Below, in pieces: positions 46,287-56,344 of a DNA stretch of 64,000 nucleotides. The first letter of the stretch is position 1. Each line of letters begins with the position of its first letter. Made by a program: the position numbers and the translations under genes. The notes beneath the pieces are model-generated. The model searched no databases, was not told the origin of the DNA, and saw only the letters and a program-made list of their open reading frames with translations. The stretch is from Exilibacterium tricleocarpae. GTDB lineage: Bacteria > Pseudomonadota > Gammaproteobacteria > Pseudomonadales > Cellvibrionaceae. Location: contig NZ_ML660099.1 of the NCBI RefSeq assembly GCF_007004655.1, positions 1-64,000 of the forward strand. The letters run 5' to 3'.

Positions 46287-47734
46287 CGCAGCGCGCTGAT
46301 TTTTTCCGCCATCACCACTGACAGCGGATTGGTTTTGCTAAGCTGCTCGGCCAGGTGGGCATCGGTCACCGCTTCCCCGCGCGCCGCCGCACTGTAAAGC
46401 GCGGCGACCACCGCCTGCTCGATTTCAGCCCCGGAGAAACCCTCGCTGAGGTCGGCCAGCGCCGGCAGGTCAAAACCGTCGGCCTGCAGCTCGCGCTTGC
46501 CCAAGTGAATGGCAAAAATATCCTGTCGCACCCGGGCATCCGGCAGGTCGACAAAAAAGATTTCATCGAACCGCCCTTTGCGCACCAATTCCGGCGGCAA
46601 GCCGCTGATGTCGTTGCTGGTGGCTACCAGGAATACCGACGGACGCGACTCCGCCATCCAGGTCAGCAACGTGCCCAACAGTCGCCGCGAGGTGCCGTTG
46701 TCGCCGTCGCCCTGGGTCATGCCTTTTTCCAATTCATCCAGCCACAGCACGCAGGGTGCCATCAACTCCGCCAGCTTCAACGCTTCGCGCAAATTGCGCT
46801 CGGTCTCACCCACGTATTTGTTGTACACCATCCCCATGTCCAGCCGCAGCAGCGGCAATCCCCACAACCCGGCCACCGCCTTGGCGGCGAGACTCTTGCC
46901 GCCGCCCTGCACCCCCAGCAGCAGGATGCCCTTGGGGCAATCCAGCCCCTGCCCCTGTGGATTCAAAAACACCTGGCGGCGCTCGGCCAGCCAGTTTTTC
47001 AGGTGCACCAAACCGCCAACCCCGGCAAAGGTCTCGGTCTGGTACTCGAATGTCAACACACCCTCCATATCCATCAGTGCAAACTTGGCTTTGTTGACCG
47101 CCGGCAAATCACTTTCGGTGATCGCGCCGTCGTCGACGATGGCACCGCGCGCCAGGCGTCTGACTTCCGCGTGAGTCAGGCCTTTCAGGTTGGCGACCAA
47201 CTGTTGCAGCGTGCGGTTGTCGGTTTTGATGCGGCCGCCGCCCTTGGCGGCCGACCACTGCTTGGCCTCCTCCCGGATCAGCGCCAGGATCTCCTTCTCA
47301 TCGGGCAGCCGCAACTGCAGGGAGGCGCTGTAGCGTGCCAGCTCCGGCGGCAAACTGAGGCGGTGGCTGATCAACACCAGGGTATGGGGAACGTTTTTGT
47401 GGTTGAGAACAATATCTTTGATCAACCGGATATGTTTCGGATGATCATCCATAAACGGGTGGAGGTCGCACAGGGCAAACACACCGGCCTCCACCTGCCG
47501 CTTGATATGCTCGAGCACCGCCGCCGGCTCGCAGTTCTCGCTCTCGCGCTGTATCTGCAAGCCAAAGCTCATTCGGCTCAAGCCGTCGGTCAGCGACCAG
47601 CGAAACAGCGGCGAGCGCTGGCGCTGGGCGACTTTCAGCAACAGATCGAGGGCGCGCTTCTCTTCGTAGGTTTCGATCACCACCAGGGGGACTCGGGTCT
47701 CCAGCATCAGGGCCAAATCTTCACTACCTGCCAC
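46250..47734 (-). CDS. AAA ATPase, Ycf46 family
   Basis: About 494 residues. The N-terminal half (to about 245) has no clear motor motifs; the C-terminal half is an AAA module with Walker A GVQGGGKS, Walker B CVLWLDELEKG, sensor FLVATSND and the arginine-finger region RKGRFDEIFF. This is the Ycf46 family; its bacterial role is poorly known. The GTG at 47734 is chosen because AAGGAA lies seven bases upstream; an ATG at 47809 would push into the coq7 promoter. Its last 37 bases overlap the end of the RetS-like gene on the other strand. Confidence 0.88.
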   Translation of the reverse strand: MAGSEDLALMLETRVPLVVIETYEEKRALDLLLKVAQRQRSPLFRWSLTDGLSRMSFGLQIQRESENCEPAAVLEHIKRQVEAGVFALCDLHPFMDDHPKHIRLIKDIVLNHKNVPHTLVLISHRLSLPPELARYSASLQLRLPDEKEILALIREEAKQWSAAKGGGRIKTDNRTLQQLVANLKGLTHAEVRRLARGAIVDDGAITESDLPAVNKAKFALMDMEGVLTFEYQTETFAGVGGLVHLKNWLAERRQVFLNPQGQGLDCPKGILLLGVQGGGKSLAAKAVAGLWGLPLLRLDMGMVYNKYVGETERNLREALKLAELMAPCVLWLDELEKGMTQGDGDNGTSRRLLGTLLTWMAESRPSVFLVATSNDISGLPPELVRKGRFDEIFFVDLPDARVRQDIFAIHLGKRELQADGFDLPALADLSEGFSGAEIEQAVVAALYSAAARGEAVTDAHLAEQLSKTNPLSVVMAEKISALRHWARDRAVMAG

Positions 47735-47789
47735 GTATCGGTTCCTTGTCTTGTTATTCGCCGTATTATTGTGGCCTGAAGCCCCGCCA

Positions 47790-47819
47790 TTCACAACAAT
47801 CGCCGCCATGAGCTACAAT
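47790..47819 (+). promoter_or_regulatory. candidate coq7 promoter giving a leaderless mRNA
   Basis: TTCACA (47790-47795), 18-base spacer, TACAAT (47814-47819). A start site six to eight bases after the -10 would fall at or next to the coq7 ATG (47827). No Shine-Dalgarno is visible before that ATG. Confidence 0.45.
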
Positions 47820-47826
47820 AGCGTAC

Positions 47827-48471
47827 ATGACTGACCGCCGACTCTCCCCCCTCGATCACCTGCTGGTCCAAGCCGACCGCGCCCTGCGTACCATCAGCCG
47901 CGGCACCCCAAGCCACAGCCGCCGCTCGCCGGCCGAGAATGTGCCCGAAAACGAGATGAGTGCCGAGGAGCAGCGCCACGCCGCCGGGCTGATGCGGGTC
48001 AACCACACCGGGGAGGTCTGCGCCCAGGCGCTGTATCAGGGCCAGGCGCTGACAGCCAAGTTACCGGAGGTGCGGGATGATATGGAGACAGCGGCAAACG
48101 AGGAGATCGACCACCTGGCCTGGTGTGAAGAGCGCCTGGAGCAATTGGACAGTCACCCCAGCGTCCTCAACCCCCTTTGGTACGGTTTGTCCTTTGCCAT
48201 CGGTGCCTCGGCGGGGCTGGTCAGCGATAAAATCAGCCTCGGCTTCGTTGCCGCCACCGAAGACCAGGTCTGCCGCCACCTGCGCGGCCATTTGCAGGAC
48301 CTGCCCGAAACGGATGGCAAGAGCCGCGCCATCGTCGACCAGATGCTGGTCGATGAAGCCAAACATGGCCACACTGCCCTGGCCGCCGGGGGCCTGCGCT
48401 TTCCCGCCCCCGTCAAAGGCTTGATGCGCCTGGCCTCAAAGGCCATGACCAGCACCAGTTACCGTATCTGA
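47827..48471 (+). CDS. coq7: ubiquinone hydroxylase Coq7
   Basis: Di-iron monooxygenase that hydroxylates the penultimate ring position in ubiquinone synthesis; the alternative to UbiF. The 214 residues carry the ligands in [23 protein letters not shown] and [10 protein letters not shown] (ExxH and E motifs). The start [13 protein letters not shown] matches family members. No ribosome site precedes the ATG and a good promoter ends eight bases before it, so the message may be leaderless. It converges on the OsmC-like gene. Confidence 0.94.
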   Translation: MTDRRLSPLDHLLVQADRALRTISRGTPSHSRRSPAENVPENEMSAEEQRHAAGLMRVNHTGEVCAQALYQGQALTAKLPEVRDDMETAANEEIDHLAWCEERLEQLDSHPSVLNPLWYGLSFAIGASAGLVSDKISLGFVAATEDQVCRHLRGHLQDLPETDGKSRAIVDQMLVDEAKHGHTALAAGGLRFPAPVKGLMRLASKAMTSTSYRI

Positions 48472-48478
48472 CGCCCGG

Positions 48479-48898
48479 TTAAGCCTCCACCAACTCGTAA
48501 CTGTGGGAAATCTCCACACCGCCCGCTTCCAGCATGATCGAGGCGGAACAGTACTTGGTGGCCGACAGCTCTACAGCCCGCTTTACCTGAGTCTCTTTGA
48601 GACCGGTGCCGGTCACCACAAATTTGAGGTGAATGCGGGTAAACGGCGAGGGTACCCCCTCGGCGCGCTCGGCCTCCAGCGCCACCCGGCAGTCAGAAAC
48701 AGCCTGACGCGCCTTGCGCAGGATACTCATCACATCGAAAGCGGCGCAGCCCCCCAGACCGAGCAATACCATCTCCATCGGTCGGACCCCCATATTGCGG
48801 CCGCCATGGTCGGCCGGACCGTCCATCACCACGCTGTGCCCGCTGCCGGATTCGCCGAGAAACATGGCGCCGTCAACCCACTTTACCGTCGCTTGCAT
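48479..48898 (-). CDS. OsmC family protein
   Basis: 139 residues of the OsmC/Ohr superfamily, which includes thiol-dependent peroxidases. GLGGCAAFDVMSILRK holds the first conserved Cys, and KYCSASIML the second; MQATVKWVDGAMFLGES is the usual beginning. GGAGG precedes the ATG at 48898. It sits next to crp/vfr on the opposite strand, as in Pseudomonas. It is closer to the YhfA-type subgroup than to Ohr; substrate unknown. Confidence 0.92.
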   Translation of the reverse strand: MQATVKWVDGAMFLGESGSGHSVVMDGPADHGGRNMGVRPMEMVLLGLGGCAAFDVMSILRKARQAVSDCRVALEAERAEGVPSPFTRIHLKFVVTGTGLKETQVKRAVELSATKYCSASIMLEAGGVEISHSYELVEA

Positions 48899-49238
48899 AT
48901 CCACCCCTCCACCTTTACTGCCTGTTGCCTTTGCAATGCCCGCCCGCACGGCTGCGAACCGGGCCGGCAAGCCTACCACATAACCGCAACTGGCACTCAT
49001 TTCACCCTATCGGTTGCGCTATGTCTAAGTTTTTAACCTATATGTAGGCTCTGTATCGCAGAGGCTATACCTGCGCGGATGCTTTATGCGATCATCTGTC
49101 GCCGTCTCCGGCGGGTGTCCGCTTTACCGCTGGGTAGCGGAAATCCACCGCAAACCGGGTAAACTACATACAACGCAATAATCTTGTGGTAGTTTTTAGG
49201 ATTTAGAATAAAAAGCGTTAACTATTGAGGAACTACTC
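48899..49238. other. divergent region OsmC-like / crp
   Basis: Carries both start regions. A possible crp promoter is TTGTGG (49184-49189), 16 bases, GAATAA (49206-49211). A short CTCTG-tatcg-CAGAG stem lies near 49049-49063. No gene and no clear self-regulatory CRP site were found. Confidence 0.35.
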
Positions 49239-49874
49239 TTGGTCGCCGTGTCTCTTACGCCCCATATGAAAAATGTTGACGAGTTTTTAAGTCATTGCCA
49301 TCGCCGCCGTTATCCCGCCAAAAGCACCCTGATTTACGCTGGCGATAAAAGCGATTCACTCTACTACATCATCAAAGGCTCAGTGACCGTCTTGATCGAA
49401 GACGACGAAGGGCGGGAAATGATCGTCACCTACCTTAACGACGGCGATTTTTTCGGCGAGATGGGCCTGTTTAACGAAAAGGACTCCCGCAGCGCCTGGA
49501 TCAGGGCAAAAACCGAGTGCGAAGTTGCCGAAATCAGCTACGGTAAATTCCAGGAGCTGTGCGAAGTTCACCCGGAGTTCATTTTTGCCCTCGGCGAGCA
49601 GATGGCCCGGCGCCTGCGCAACACGACCCGTAAAGTCGGCGATCTGGCGTTTCTCGATGTTACCGGCCGGGTTGCACGCACGCTGCTGGACCTGTGCAAA
49701 GAACCCGATGCCATGACCCACCCCGACGGTATGCAAATCAAAATCACCCGCCAGGAGATCGGCCGCATCGTCGGTTGCTCACGGGAAATGGTGGGACGGG
49801 TACTGAAAACCCTGGAAGACCAGGGCCTGGTTTCGGTTAAAGGCAAAACCATGGTGGTGTTCGGCACCCGCTAA
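49239..49874 (+). CDS. vfr: cyclic AMP receptor protein (Vfr type)
   Basis: cAMP-binding transcription factor of the CRP family. 211 residues: N-terminal cyclic nucleotide fold with FFGEMGLF and RSAWIRAK (ligand pocket), and a C-terminal helix-turn-helix [21 protein letters not shown]. The start is TTG at 49239: GAGG lies eight bases upstream and the resulting start MVAVSLTP is close to the MVAITHTP of Pseudomonas Vfr. GTG (49248) and ATG (49266) are less well placed. Vfr controls virulence, twitching and surface behaviour in Pseudomonas; targets here are unknown. Confidence 0.95.
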   Translation: MVAVSLTPHMKNVDEFLSHCHRRRYPAKSTLIYAGDKSDSLYYIIKGSVTVLIEDDEGREMIVTYLNDGDFFGEMGLFNEKDSRSAWIRAKTECEVAEISYGKFQELCEVHPEFIFALGEQMARRLRNTTRKVGDLAFLDVTGRVARTLLDLCKEPDAMTHPDGMQIKITRQEIGRIVGCSREMVGRVLKTLEDQGLVSVKGKTMVVFGTR

Positions 49875-49967
49875 GCCCAACTGCTACAGACAATTCATCA
49901 CACCGGGCGTGAGCGGGCTGAGGAGCCAGGAGGGAGACCCGGGGCAAACCTGGAGGGAGAAGGCTCT

Positions 49968-50489
49968 TCACGAGATATCCCGCATAAATCGCTGCATTGG
50001 AAAGAACTTCCCCGGACACCGGGTGGCCTCACCCGCGATCCTGCCATGACCGGCGACATTGCCCGGCAAGATGGCGTATCTCGACATCAGGGTTCTCGTC
50101 AGCCCCACCAAAGCGAGGTACTGTGGCTCCGGTACCGTTGTCACGTCATAGTTACCGATCAGGCAAATACCGATGCCGCGAAAATTGCGATCGGTGTTAT
50201 TGCCGGAGACGTGTGCACCCCAGATATGGAGTTCGCCCCTGGAATCATTCGCTATCTCCCCCATACCCAGGCCGTTGCCGTTACCGTTAACATAGTGGTA
50301 GGGAATGGCGTCAATCGGGTCCTGCGCCTGGCGCTGGCGGTGCACTTCCTGCAAAAAAGCAATGTCGCCGAAGGCGCCGGCGCTGTGGTGAATAACGATA
50401 TAGCGCCATCGCTGTTGCCAGTACAGCGAGCCAATGCCGACACTGCCGACCAGCAGCATCGACTTCAGCATAAATCTACGCCCGATCAT
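49968..50489 (-). CDS. PGRP-type N-acetylmuramoyl-L-alanine amidase
   Basis: 173 residues; a short N-terminal hydrophobic segment (about 8-24) anchors or exports it. The amidase-2/PGRP zinc ligands are visible: first His in YIVIHHSAG, second His in VAGHGRIAGE, and Cys in TRCPG. It would cut the bond between MurNAc and the peptide stem. The ATG at 50489 is preferred over a TTG five codons earlier. It converges with crp/vfr across about 90 bases. Confidence 0.88.
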   Translation of the reverse strand: MIGRRFMLKSMLLVGSVGIGSLYWQQRWRYIVIHHSAGAFGDIAFLQEVHRQRQAQDPIDAIPYHYVNGNGNGLGMGEIANDSRGELHIWGAHVSGNNTDRNFRGIGICLIGNYDVTTVPEPQYLALVGLTRTLMSRYAILPGNVAGHGRIAGEATRCPGKFFPMQRFMRDIS

Positions 50490-50591
50490 GGAGCAGCGCC
50501 GCAACCTCTATCGATATATGGGATTGGGGTGAAAAAAGCGACAGCCGGCATCCCGTTTGTCAGCCCGCCGCCCCGATGGTTTGGAAAGCAA

Positions 50592-51386
50592 TCAATTGAA
50601 CATTTCCAACAGCTTCATGCCCGGATCGGCTTCGCGCATAAACGCCTCCCCGACCAGAAACGCATTGACGCCGTGACCGCGCAGCGCCTTGACATCATCG
50701 ATGGTGTGAATACCACTCTCGGTGACGATCACCCGATCGCTGGGAATCATATCGAGCATCGCGAAAGTGGTGTCCAGGGCGACGTCAAATGTATGCAGAT
50801 TGCGATTGTTGATGCCAATCAGTTTATTCGGCAACTCCAGTGCCAGGGCCAGCTCGGCGCTGGTGTGCACTTCCACCAACACGTCCAGTTCAATGCTGTG
50901 GGCCAGGTCGTTCAGCGCGCGCAAACGCGCAGGGGTGAGGGCGGCTACAATCAATAAAATGCAGTCGGCACCGATCGCCCGCGCCTCGTATACCTGGTAC
51001 TCATCGACAATGAAGTCTTTGCGAATCACCGGCAGTTGCGATGCATTCCTCGCCTCTTTCAGATAGCTTTCGCAGCCCTGAAAAAAATCGGCATCGGTCA
51101 GCACCGAAAGACAGGCGGCACCGCCCTTCTCATAGCTGATCGCGATCTCCGCCGGATAAAAATCCTCCCGGATCACGCCTTTGCTGGGGGAGGCTTTTTT
51201 AATCTCGGCAATCACCGCCGCCCTACCCTGTTGAATTTTGGCCTCTATGGCCGCCACAAACCCGCGCGGTGGGGATTGCAGGGTAATCATATCGTGCAGT
51301 TGCGCCGCGTCGGTAACGGCTCGGCGCGCGGCGACTTCTTCGTGTTTGCGGCTGATGATCTTGCGTAAAACTGTGGGTGTATCCAC
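50592..51386 (-). CDS. trpC: indole-3-glycerol phosphate synthase
   Basis: Fourth tryptophan step: ring closure of CdRP to indole-glycerol phosphate. TIM barrel of 264 residues with AEIKKASPSKG (catalytic Lys), VLTDADFFQG, RKDFIVDEYQ and GINNRNLHTF. The start is a GTG at 51386, because AGGAG lies nine bases before it; a TTG three codons upstream is too close to that site. A 77-base gap separates it from trpD. Confidence 0.96.
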   Translation of the reverse strand: MDTPTVLRKIISRKHEEVAARRAVTDAAQLHDMITLQSPPRGFVAAIEAKIQQGRAAVIAEIKKASPSKGVIREDFYPAEIAISYEKGGAACLSVLTDADFFQGCESYLKEARNASQLPVIRKDFIVDEYQVYEARAIGADCILLIVAALTPARLRALNDLAHSIELDVLVEVHTSAELALALELPNKLIGINNRNLHTFDVALDTTFAMLDMIPSDRVIVTESGIHTIDDVKALRGHGVNAFLVGEAFMREADPGMKLLEMFN

Positions 51387-51463
51387 CGGGGTCAAACTCC
51401 TAGGGCCTGTCTACACTAATTGAGTTAGCTCTGTTGGGCCTGAACAGGCTGCTTTGTCGGCGG

Positions 51464-52501
51464 CTAAGCGCTTTTTTGGTATTCCGTAAAAGCCGCCAGC
51501 TCGGCGATTTTTTCTTTTGCCAGGCCACTGCCAATGGCATCCTGGGCCATCAGCACGCCCTGCTCCAGGCTCGAGGCGACACCGCTGACGTAGATGGCCG
51601 CCCCCGCATTGAGGGCGATAAGGTCGGCGGCCTTGTCGGCGTGCTCGCCTTTGCGCCGACCCAGCGCATCCTGAATCAGGGCCAGAGATTCGGCGGCGCT
51701 GGCTACGGTCAGGCCGTCCAGGGGGCGCTGAGAAACACCGTAATCACCCGGCTGAATACGATAGTCGCGAATATCGCCGTCACGCAACTCAACCACGCGG
51801 GTGGCGGCGGCAATGCTGATCTCATCCAGCCCGTCCTCGGCACAAACCACCATAACATGCTCACTGCCGAGTCTCTGTAAAACCTGCACCATCGGCAGGC
51901 ACAGCGAATCGGCAAATACGCCGATCACCTGGCGTTTGACACCGGCGGGGTTGGTCATCGGCCCCAGCATATTAAAGATGGTACGCTGTGCGATCTCCTT
52001 GCGCGGGCCAACCGCATGCTTCATAGCGCGGTGGTGGGCCTGGGCAAACATAAACCCCACCCCGATCTCCTCCACGCAGCGGGCCACTTGCGCGGGCGTG
52101 ATATCCAGGTGCACGCCGGCAGCCTCCAGCACATCGGCACTGCCGGTGGCGCCGCTGGCGGCCCGATTGCCGTGCTTGGCCACGCGGCCGCCGGCGGCGG
52201 CGACAACGAAGGCCGCGGCGGTCGAGACATTAAACAAATTGGCGCTGTCGCCGCCGGTGCCGCAGGTATCCACCAGGTAATCGGCCTCGACCACCACTTT
52301 GGTGGCCATTTCACGCATCACCAGGGCCGCGCCGGTTATTTCATCGATAGTTTCGCCTTTCATCCGCAGGGCCACCAGGAAAGCCCCGATCTGCGCCGCG
52401 GTCGCCGCGCCCGTCATTATCTGCTGCATCACTGCCGTCATCTGCTCGGTGGTCAAGTCCTGCTGTTCAATCAGCACAGCCAACGCCTGTTTAATATCCA
52501 T
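51464..52501 (-). CDS. trpD: anthranilate phosphoribosyltransferase
   Basis: Joins anthranilate to PRPP. 345 residues with the [18 protein letters not shown] phosphate loop, KHGNRAASG and [10 protein letters not shown]. The ATG at 52501 is chosen. Just upstream (52518-52537) TATCAC occurs three times on the plus strand, a short repeat of unknown role. trpG lies upstream after 195 bases without a gene. Confidence 0.96.
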   Translation of the reverse strand: MDIKQALAVLIEQQDLTTEQMTAVMQQIMTGAATAAQIGAFLVALRMKGETIDEITGAALVMREMATKVVVEADYLVDTCGTGGDSANLFNVSTAAAFVVAAAGGRVAKHGNRAASGATGSADVLEAAGVHLDITPAQVARCVEEIGVGFMFAQAHHRAMKHAVGPRKEIAQRTIFNMLGPMTNPAGVKRQVIGVFADSLCLPMVQVLQRLGSEHVMVVCAEDGLDEISIAAATRVVELRDGDIRDYRIQPGDYGVSQRPLDGLTVASAAESLALIQDALGRRKGEHADKAADLIALNAGAAIYVSGVASSLEQGVLMAQDAIGSGLAKEKIAELAAFTEYQKSA

Positions 52502-52696
52502 AGCCTGTTTCACTCATTATCACATTATCACTATCACCCATGTCGGTACTCATACCTGCAGCGCACACCTGCGATCCAGACCCGCGGCTCACATCATCAG
52601 CCATGACGGTGGTCGTACCGATTACTCATACCCCTGCCCATACCCGCTACCGGCAACACCTGTCCGAGGCGCCGGCCCACGCTCTTGCACCGCTGT

Positions 52697-53290
52697 CTAG
52701 CCAGCCGCCTGCTGGAGGTCGAGAAAATTCTGCAGCAAGTCATGCCCCTGGGCTGTCAGTATGGATTCCGGATGAAACTGAACCCCCTCAATCGCCAGGT
52801 TGCGGTGGCGCATGCCCATGATTTCATCCACCTCGCCGGTTTCGGTGCGGGTCCAGGCGGTCACTTCCAGGCACTGCGGCAGCGTGTCTTTGTCCACAAT
52901 CAGCGAGTGATAACGGGTGGCCTCGAACGGGTTGGCCAGGCCGCGAAACACACCGGTGTTATCGTGGTAAATCGGCGAGGTCTTACCATGCATGACACGA
53001 GCGGCCCGCACCACCTTACCACCGAAGGCCACACCGATGCTCTGGTGGCCCAGACATACCCCCAGAATCGGTACAGTGCCGGCAAATGCCTCGATGGCGG
53101 CCACCGATACACCCGCCTCCTTGGGTGTGCAGGGCCCGGGCGAGACTACGATTTTCTCCGGAGCCAGCGCGCGGATACCCTCGACAGTCACCTCATCGTT
53201 GCGCACCACCTGTACATCAGCCTCTAACTCTCCCAGGTACTGCACCACGTTGTAAGTGAAGGAATCGTAATTATCGATCATCAACAGCAT
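52697..53290 (-). CDS. trpG: anthranilate synthase glutamine amidotransferase component
   Basis: Supplies ammonia to TrpE and may also serve PabB. 197 residues with the catalytic Cys in [11 protein letters not shown], and His/Glu in the C-terminal [11 protein letters not shown]. The start [14 protein letters not shown] is usual; an ATG four codons earlier is possible. trpE is not adjacent, as in Pseudomonas, where it is a separate gene. First gene of the trpG-D-C series. Confidence 0.96.
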   Translation of the reverse strand: MLLMIDNYDSFTYNVVQYLGELEADVQVVRNDEVTVEGIRALAPEKIVVSPGPCTPKEAGVSVAAIEAFAGTVPILGVCLGHQSIGVAFGGKVVRAARVMHGKTSPIYHDNTGVFRGLANPFEATRYHSLIVDKDTLPQCLEVTAWTRTETGEVDEIMGMRHRNLAIEGVQFHPESILTAQGHDLLQNFLDLQQAAG

Positions 53291-53451
53291 ACAATTACCC
53301 ATATACCCCGAACCCGACCCCGGAATGCATAACGCCGGCGATAATAGTCGGAATTAATCTAAAACCATGACTAAACGTCGAATTAATTTACAACAGTAAC
53401 TCTACCCGCGCGACGGATACCGGCGATCGCTATCGGCAAGAGCGGCCGCGC

Positions 53452-53460
53452 AGTATAACA
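53452..53460 (-). promoter_or_regulatory. candidate extended -10 promoter for trpG
   Basis: The minus strand reads TGTTATACT, a TG-N-TATACT extended -10, about 160 bases before the trpG start. No good -35 is present, as is allowed for extended -10 promoters. Confidence 0.3.
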
Positions 53461-53540
53461 CCAACCTTTAGCCCTGGGCTCATCAAGCTACTTTCTTTAT
53501 ATTTTTCAACAGGATACCAATTATTTTTGAAGCGATAAAA

Positions 53541-53570
53541 GAGGCTGTGGACGCCACCGCCAACAGCCTC
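53541..53570 (-). terminator. terminator-like stem, minus strand
   Basis: GAGGCTGT pairs with ACAGCCTC (8 bp) around a 14-base loop, followed on the minus strand by TTTTATCGC. No minus-strand gene ends just before it, so it could block antisense reading from the DUF1631 gene into trpG. Confidence 0.35.
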
Positions 53571-53589
53571 ACCAGCGTTGTTTGCCGCA

Positions 53590-53613
53590 GCAACATTCAG
53601 GCCTGAATATTGC
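53590..53613. repeat. 24-bp dyad, possible operator
   Basis: GCAA-c-ATTCAGG/CCTGAAT-a-TTGC: a perfect 14-base palindrome (53595-53608) extended by four more pairs after one mismatch. With no loop it fits a dimeric regulator site better than an RNA hairpin. Confidence 0.45.
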
Positions 53614-53914
53614 TTGCATTATTGCTCAAACGTAGGTTGATACATTTTTAAAGCACCTTCAGCAATATAGAGGTAGATGTAACCCGCCTACTTAACGATG
53701 ATGGCTGCCAGAGCTGTGAGCTAATCGCTGGCTCAGCTTGATATGTGGGCATATAATTGGTTCTTCAGGGGTTATTACAGCTGTTAGTACCGCCGGGTCT
53801 TAGCGAGCTGAGAAACGGACGTCGACTCACTAACAATGGCGCGGATTTCAACTGTATCAAAATTGCAACACTCCTGGCAGATACTGATAAGAAGACGACT
53901 CGAGGCTTGTACCA

Positions 53915-56200
53915 ATGACATCATCTGATAAAGACAAGGAGAATCTTGAGGTGATGCGCCCGAGGAACGGCAAGGGCCAGGTCAAGCTCCCCAAGCTCCT
54001 GGCTCAAATCAGAGAAGACACCCTGTTCACCACCAACCAGTGTCTGGAAAACCTGTTTGCTGTCTGTGATGACCTGTTTTACGACCTGTCCAATCGCGCC
54101 TCCAGCAACAACGAGCAAGCACTGTACTTCGAGTCCATGCGGGAGATCAGAATAAAGAAGCAGGGCGTCATCAGTGTGTTCCAACAAACCCTGTCGGCCA
54201 GCTTCGCCAACCTGATCCACGGCAAGAGCACCGCCACCAGCCCGACACCGCCGGATTCCTCGACCAATCCGAGCCTGTCGCTGGTCGAGAACGACGACCT
54301 GGAGATCGAGTTGGCGATCTCCAGTATGGCCAACCGCACCCGCAAGCTCTACCTGGGCACCCTCTATGAGCTGACGTTGCGGCTCGATCATCTGTTTCCG
54401 CAGATCGAGGTCACCGAGAAGAACAACCCGCTCGACCCGGAGCACATCTGCCACGCCTTCTCCCACGCCTGTAAAAAGCAGTTGGAAATCAGCATCAAGC
54501 CGCAGATCATTATCTTCAAGCAGTTCGAGCGCTATGTGCTGAACCAGTTGGGACACTGCTATTCCGATGCCAACCAGCTGCTGATCAATACCGGCATTTT
54601 GCCAAAGATACCGCGCAACCTGCAGCGCCAAACCGGCAGCGAGACTGCGGCCAAGTCGGGCAACGCGCAAGAGGCAGCCAACGCGGCGAACGCCAACGCC
54701 GCAGCCGAACCCGGCTACGCGGCGGCGCCGGCCTATCACTTCAGCCTGCCCGAACTCAGCTCGATACTGTCCAGTATCCGCGCCATGGGGCCGACGCCGG
54801 CGCTCAGCTTTTACAACACCTATGCCGAAAATCCCGGCCCGGCGATGGGTGTGGCCGAACTGGTGCATATGCTGACAAAGACCCAGTCCATCGTCGACAA
54901 CGCCCACAACGACAACGGCCCCAAAAATTACCTGCACCCCATTGTGTCGCAGTTGCTGGCCCAAAAACACCCCGAGCAACCCCAGGCGCTGAAACAGTCC
55001 GAAGACGACATCATCAACCTGGTGGCCATGTTCTTCGAGTTTATTCTGGACGACGACAATATTGCCGCAGCGATCAGGGCGCAGATCAGCCGCCTGCAAA
55101 TCCCTATTTTGAAAGTTGCGCTGAAAGACAGCAATTTCTTCAACGACGGCTCGCACCCGGCGCGCTGCCTGATCGACACTATCGCCGGCGTCGGCGTCAG
55201 TTTCGATGAGAGCAAACCACTGGAGCGCGATGCGGTCTACCAGAAAATAAAAAAGATCACCCAGGCGATCAACAATCAATACACCTTTGACGAATCCATT
55301 TTTGCCACCATGCTGGCTGAGCTGCGCCAGTACCTGCAGAAAGAGCAGCGTAAATCGGCGATGGTAGAGCAGCGCACCACCGAGGCAGAGGAGGGCAAGT
55401 CGCGCATCAAGGTTGCGAAAAACGCAGCGCGCAAACTGCTGATCAAGAAACTGCGGCAAACCTCTCTGCCCGATAAGATTCGAGACTTTCTGATCAGCTC
55501 CTGGCTGAACGCGCTGATCATCACCCATTTGAAGTACGGTGAAGAAAGCTCCGAATGGGTGGAATCGGGCCAGACGGTCGACGATCTTATCTGGGCCTGC
55601 CAGCAACACAACGATGCCAAGGCGCAAAAGCGCATCAATGCACTGGTGCCGGACTTGCTGGCCCGCATCGCCGATGGGTTGCAGATTATCAGTGAACACC
55701 CGGATTCGCAGTCCAGCAAACTGAAGGAAATCGAGGAAATACTCTACAAGGCCGAGAAAAACGAGATTCAGGCTGCCGACTGTTCACCGATTACTGAAGA
55801 TCAGGCCGAGTCCATCATTCCCGAGAGCGAAGAAACCGCCGGCGACGGCAAATCGAGTGCGATCCAACGGCAAAAAGACCGCTATGAAGCACTTACGTAC
55901 GATTTTATCAAACAAGCCGAGCAGCTTAAAACAGGAACCTGGCTAAACTACAAGGACATCGATACCGGTAAACTCCTGCGCTGTAAACTGACCACAAAAC
56001 TGGACAACACCGACACTTATATCTTTGTCAATCGCTTCGGCTTTAAAGCGCTGGAGAAGCAACGCAAAGAATTTGCCTATGATATGCAACAGGGGCGTGT
56101 CGGTGTTCTGGAGAGCGGGCCGTTGTTTGAGCGCATTATCGGGCAGGTCATGGGTAATCTCAAACAAATAGCCAAACAGGACCCCTCACCGGCGACATAG
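53915..56200 (+). CDS. DUF1631 family protein (copy 2)
   Basis: 761 residues, a paralogue of the protein at 14765-17134. Shared landmarks: VENDDLEIELAISSMANR near 130, a low-complexity Ala-rich linker (about 245-270), the EDDIINLVAMFFEFILDDDNI segment in the middle, and a C-terminal module starting GTWLNYKDIDTGKLLRCKL and ending GPLFERIIGQVMGNL. No membrane segment or signal peptide. Unlike copy 1 it has no PilZ partner; it lies on the same strand just before prsK. Its function is unknown; a surface or exopolysaccharide link is inferred only from position. Confidence 0.85.
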   Translation: MTSSDKDKENLEVMRPRNGKGQVKLPKLLAQIREDTLFTTNQCLENLFAVCDDLFYDLSNRASSNNEQALYFESMREIRIKKQGVISVFQQTLSASFANLIHGKSTATSPTPPDSSTNPSLSLVENDDLEIELAISSMANRTRKLYLGTLYELTLRLDHLFPQIEVTEKNNPLDPEHICHAFSHACKKQLEISIKPQIIIFKQFERYVLNQLGHCYSDANQLLINTGILPKIPRNLQRQTGSETAAKSGNAQEAANAANANAAAEPGYAAAPAYHFSLPELSSILSSIRAMGPTPALSFYNTYAENPGPAMGVAELVHMLTKTQSIVDNAHNDNGPKNYLHPIVSQLLAQKHPEQPQALKQSEDDIINLVAMFFEFILDDDNIAAAIRAQISRLQIPILKVALKDSNFFNDGSHPARCLIDTIAGVGVSFDESKPLERDAVYQKIKKITQAINNQYTFDESIFATMLAELRQYLQKEQRKSAMVEQRTTEAEEGKSRIKVAKNAARKLLIKKLRQTSLPDKIRDFLISSWLNALIITHLKYGEESSEWVESGQTVDDLIWACQQHNDAKAQKRINALVPDLLARIADGLQIISEHPDSQSSKLKEIEEILYKAEKNEIQAADCSPITEDQAESIIPESEETAGDGKSSAIQRQKDRYEALTYDFIKQAEQLKTGTWLNYKDIDTGKLLRCKLTTKLDNTDTYIFVNRFGFKALEKQRKEFAYDMQQGRVGVLESGPLFERIIGQVMGNLKQIAKQDPSPAT

Positions 56201-56344
56201 ATCCCCATGCCCGGGGCCGCGTGTGTGGCAAGGGGGTTGAGCCACTCAGGGAATATCTATAGGCTATAGCGTCACATTATTAAACAACAATTTATGCCGC
56301 CACATGTTATCTTTGCGGCATTGAGCTACCCCTGCCATTTGCCC

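Larger units (their letters stand above)
53291..53914. other. intergenic region with dyads, trpG / DUF1631 copy 2
   Basis: A 624-base, comparatively A/T-rich divergent region without a convincing gene. It contains the trpG promoter candidate, a terminator-like stem at 53541-53570 and a strong dyad at 53590-53613. No tandem Trp codons were found in a leader position, so a classical trp attenuator is not supported. Confidence 0.55.

Noticed and set aside
46355-47779. 474-codon open frame on the plus strand
   Set aside because: Antisense to the AAA ATPase with clear Walker motifs.
53303-53914. trp attenuator / leader peptide upstream of trpG
   Set aside because: A terminator-like stem is present, but no short frame with tandem Trp codons precedes it.
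53921-55699. 592-codon open frame on the minus strand
   Set aside because: Antisense to DUF1631 copy 2, whose sense frame has a paralogue in the window; composition of a shadow frame.
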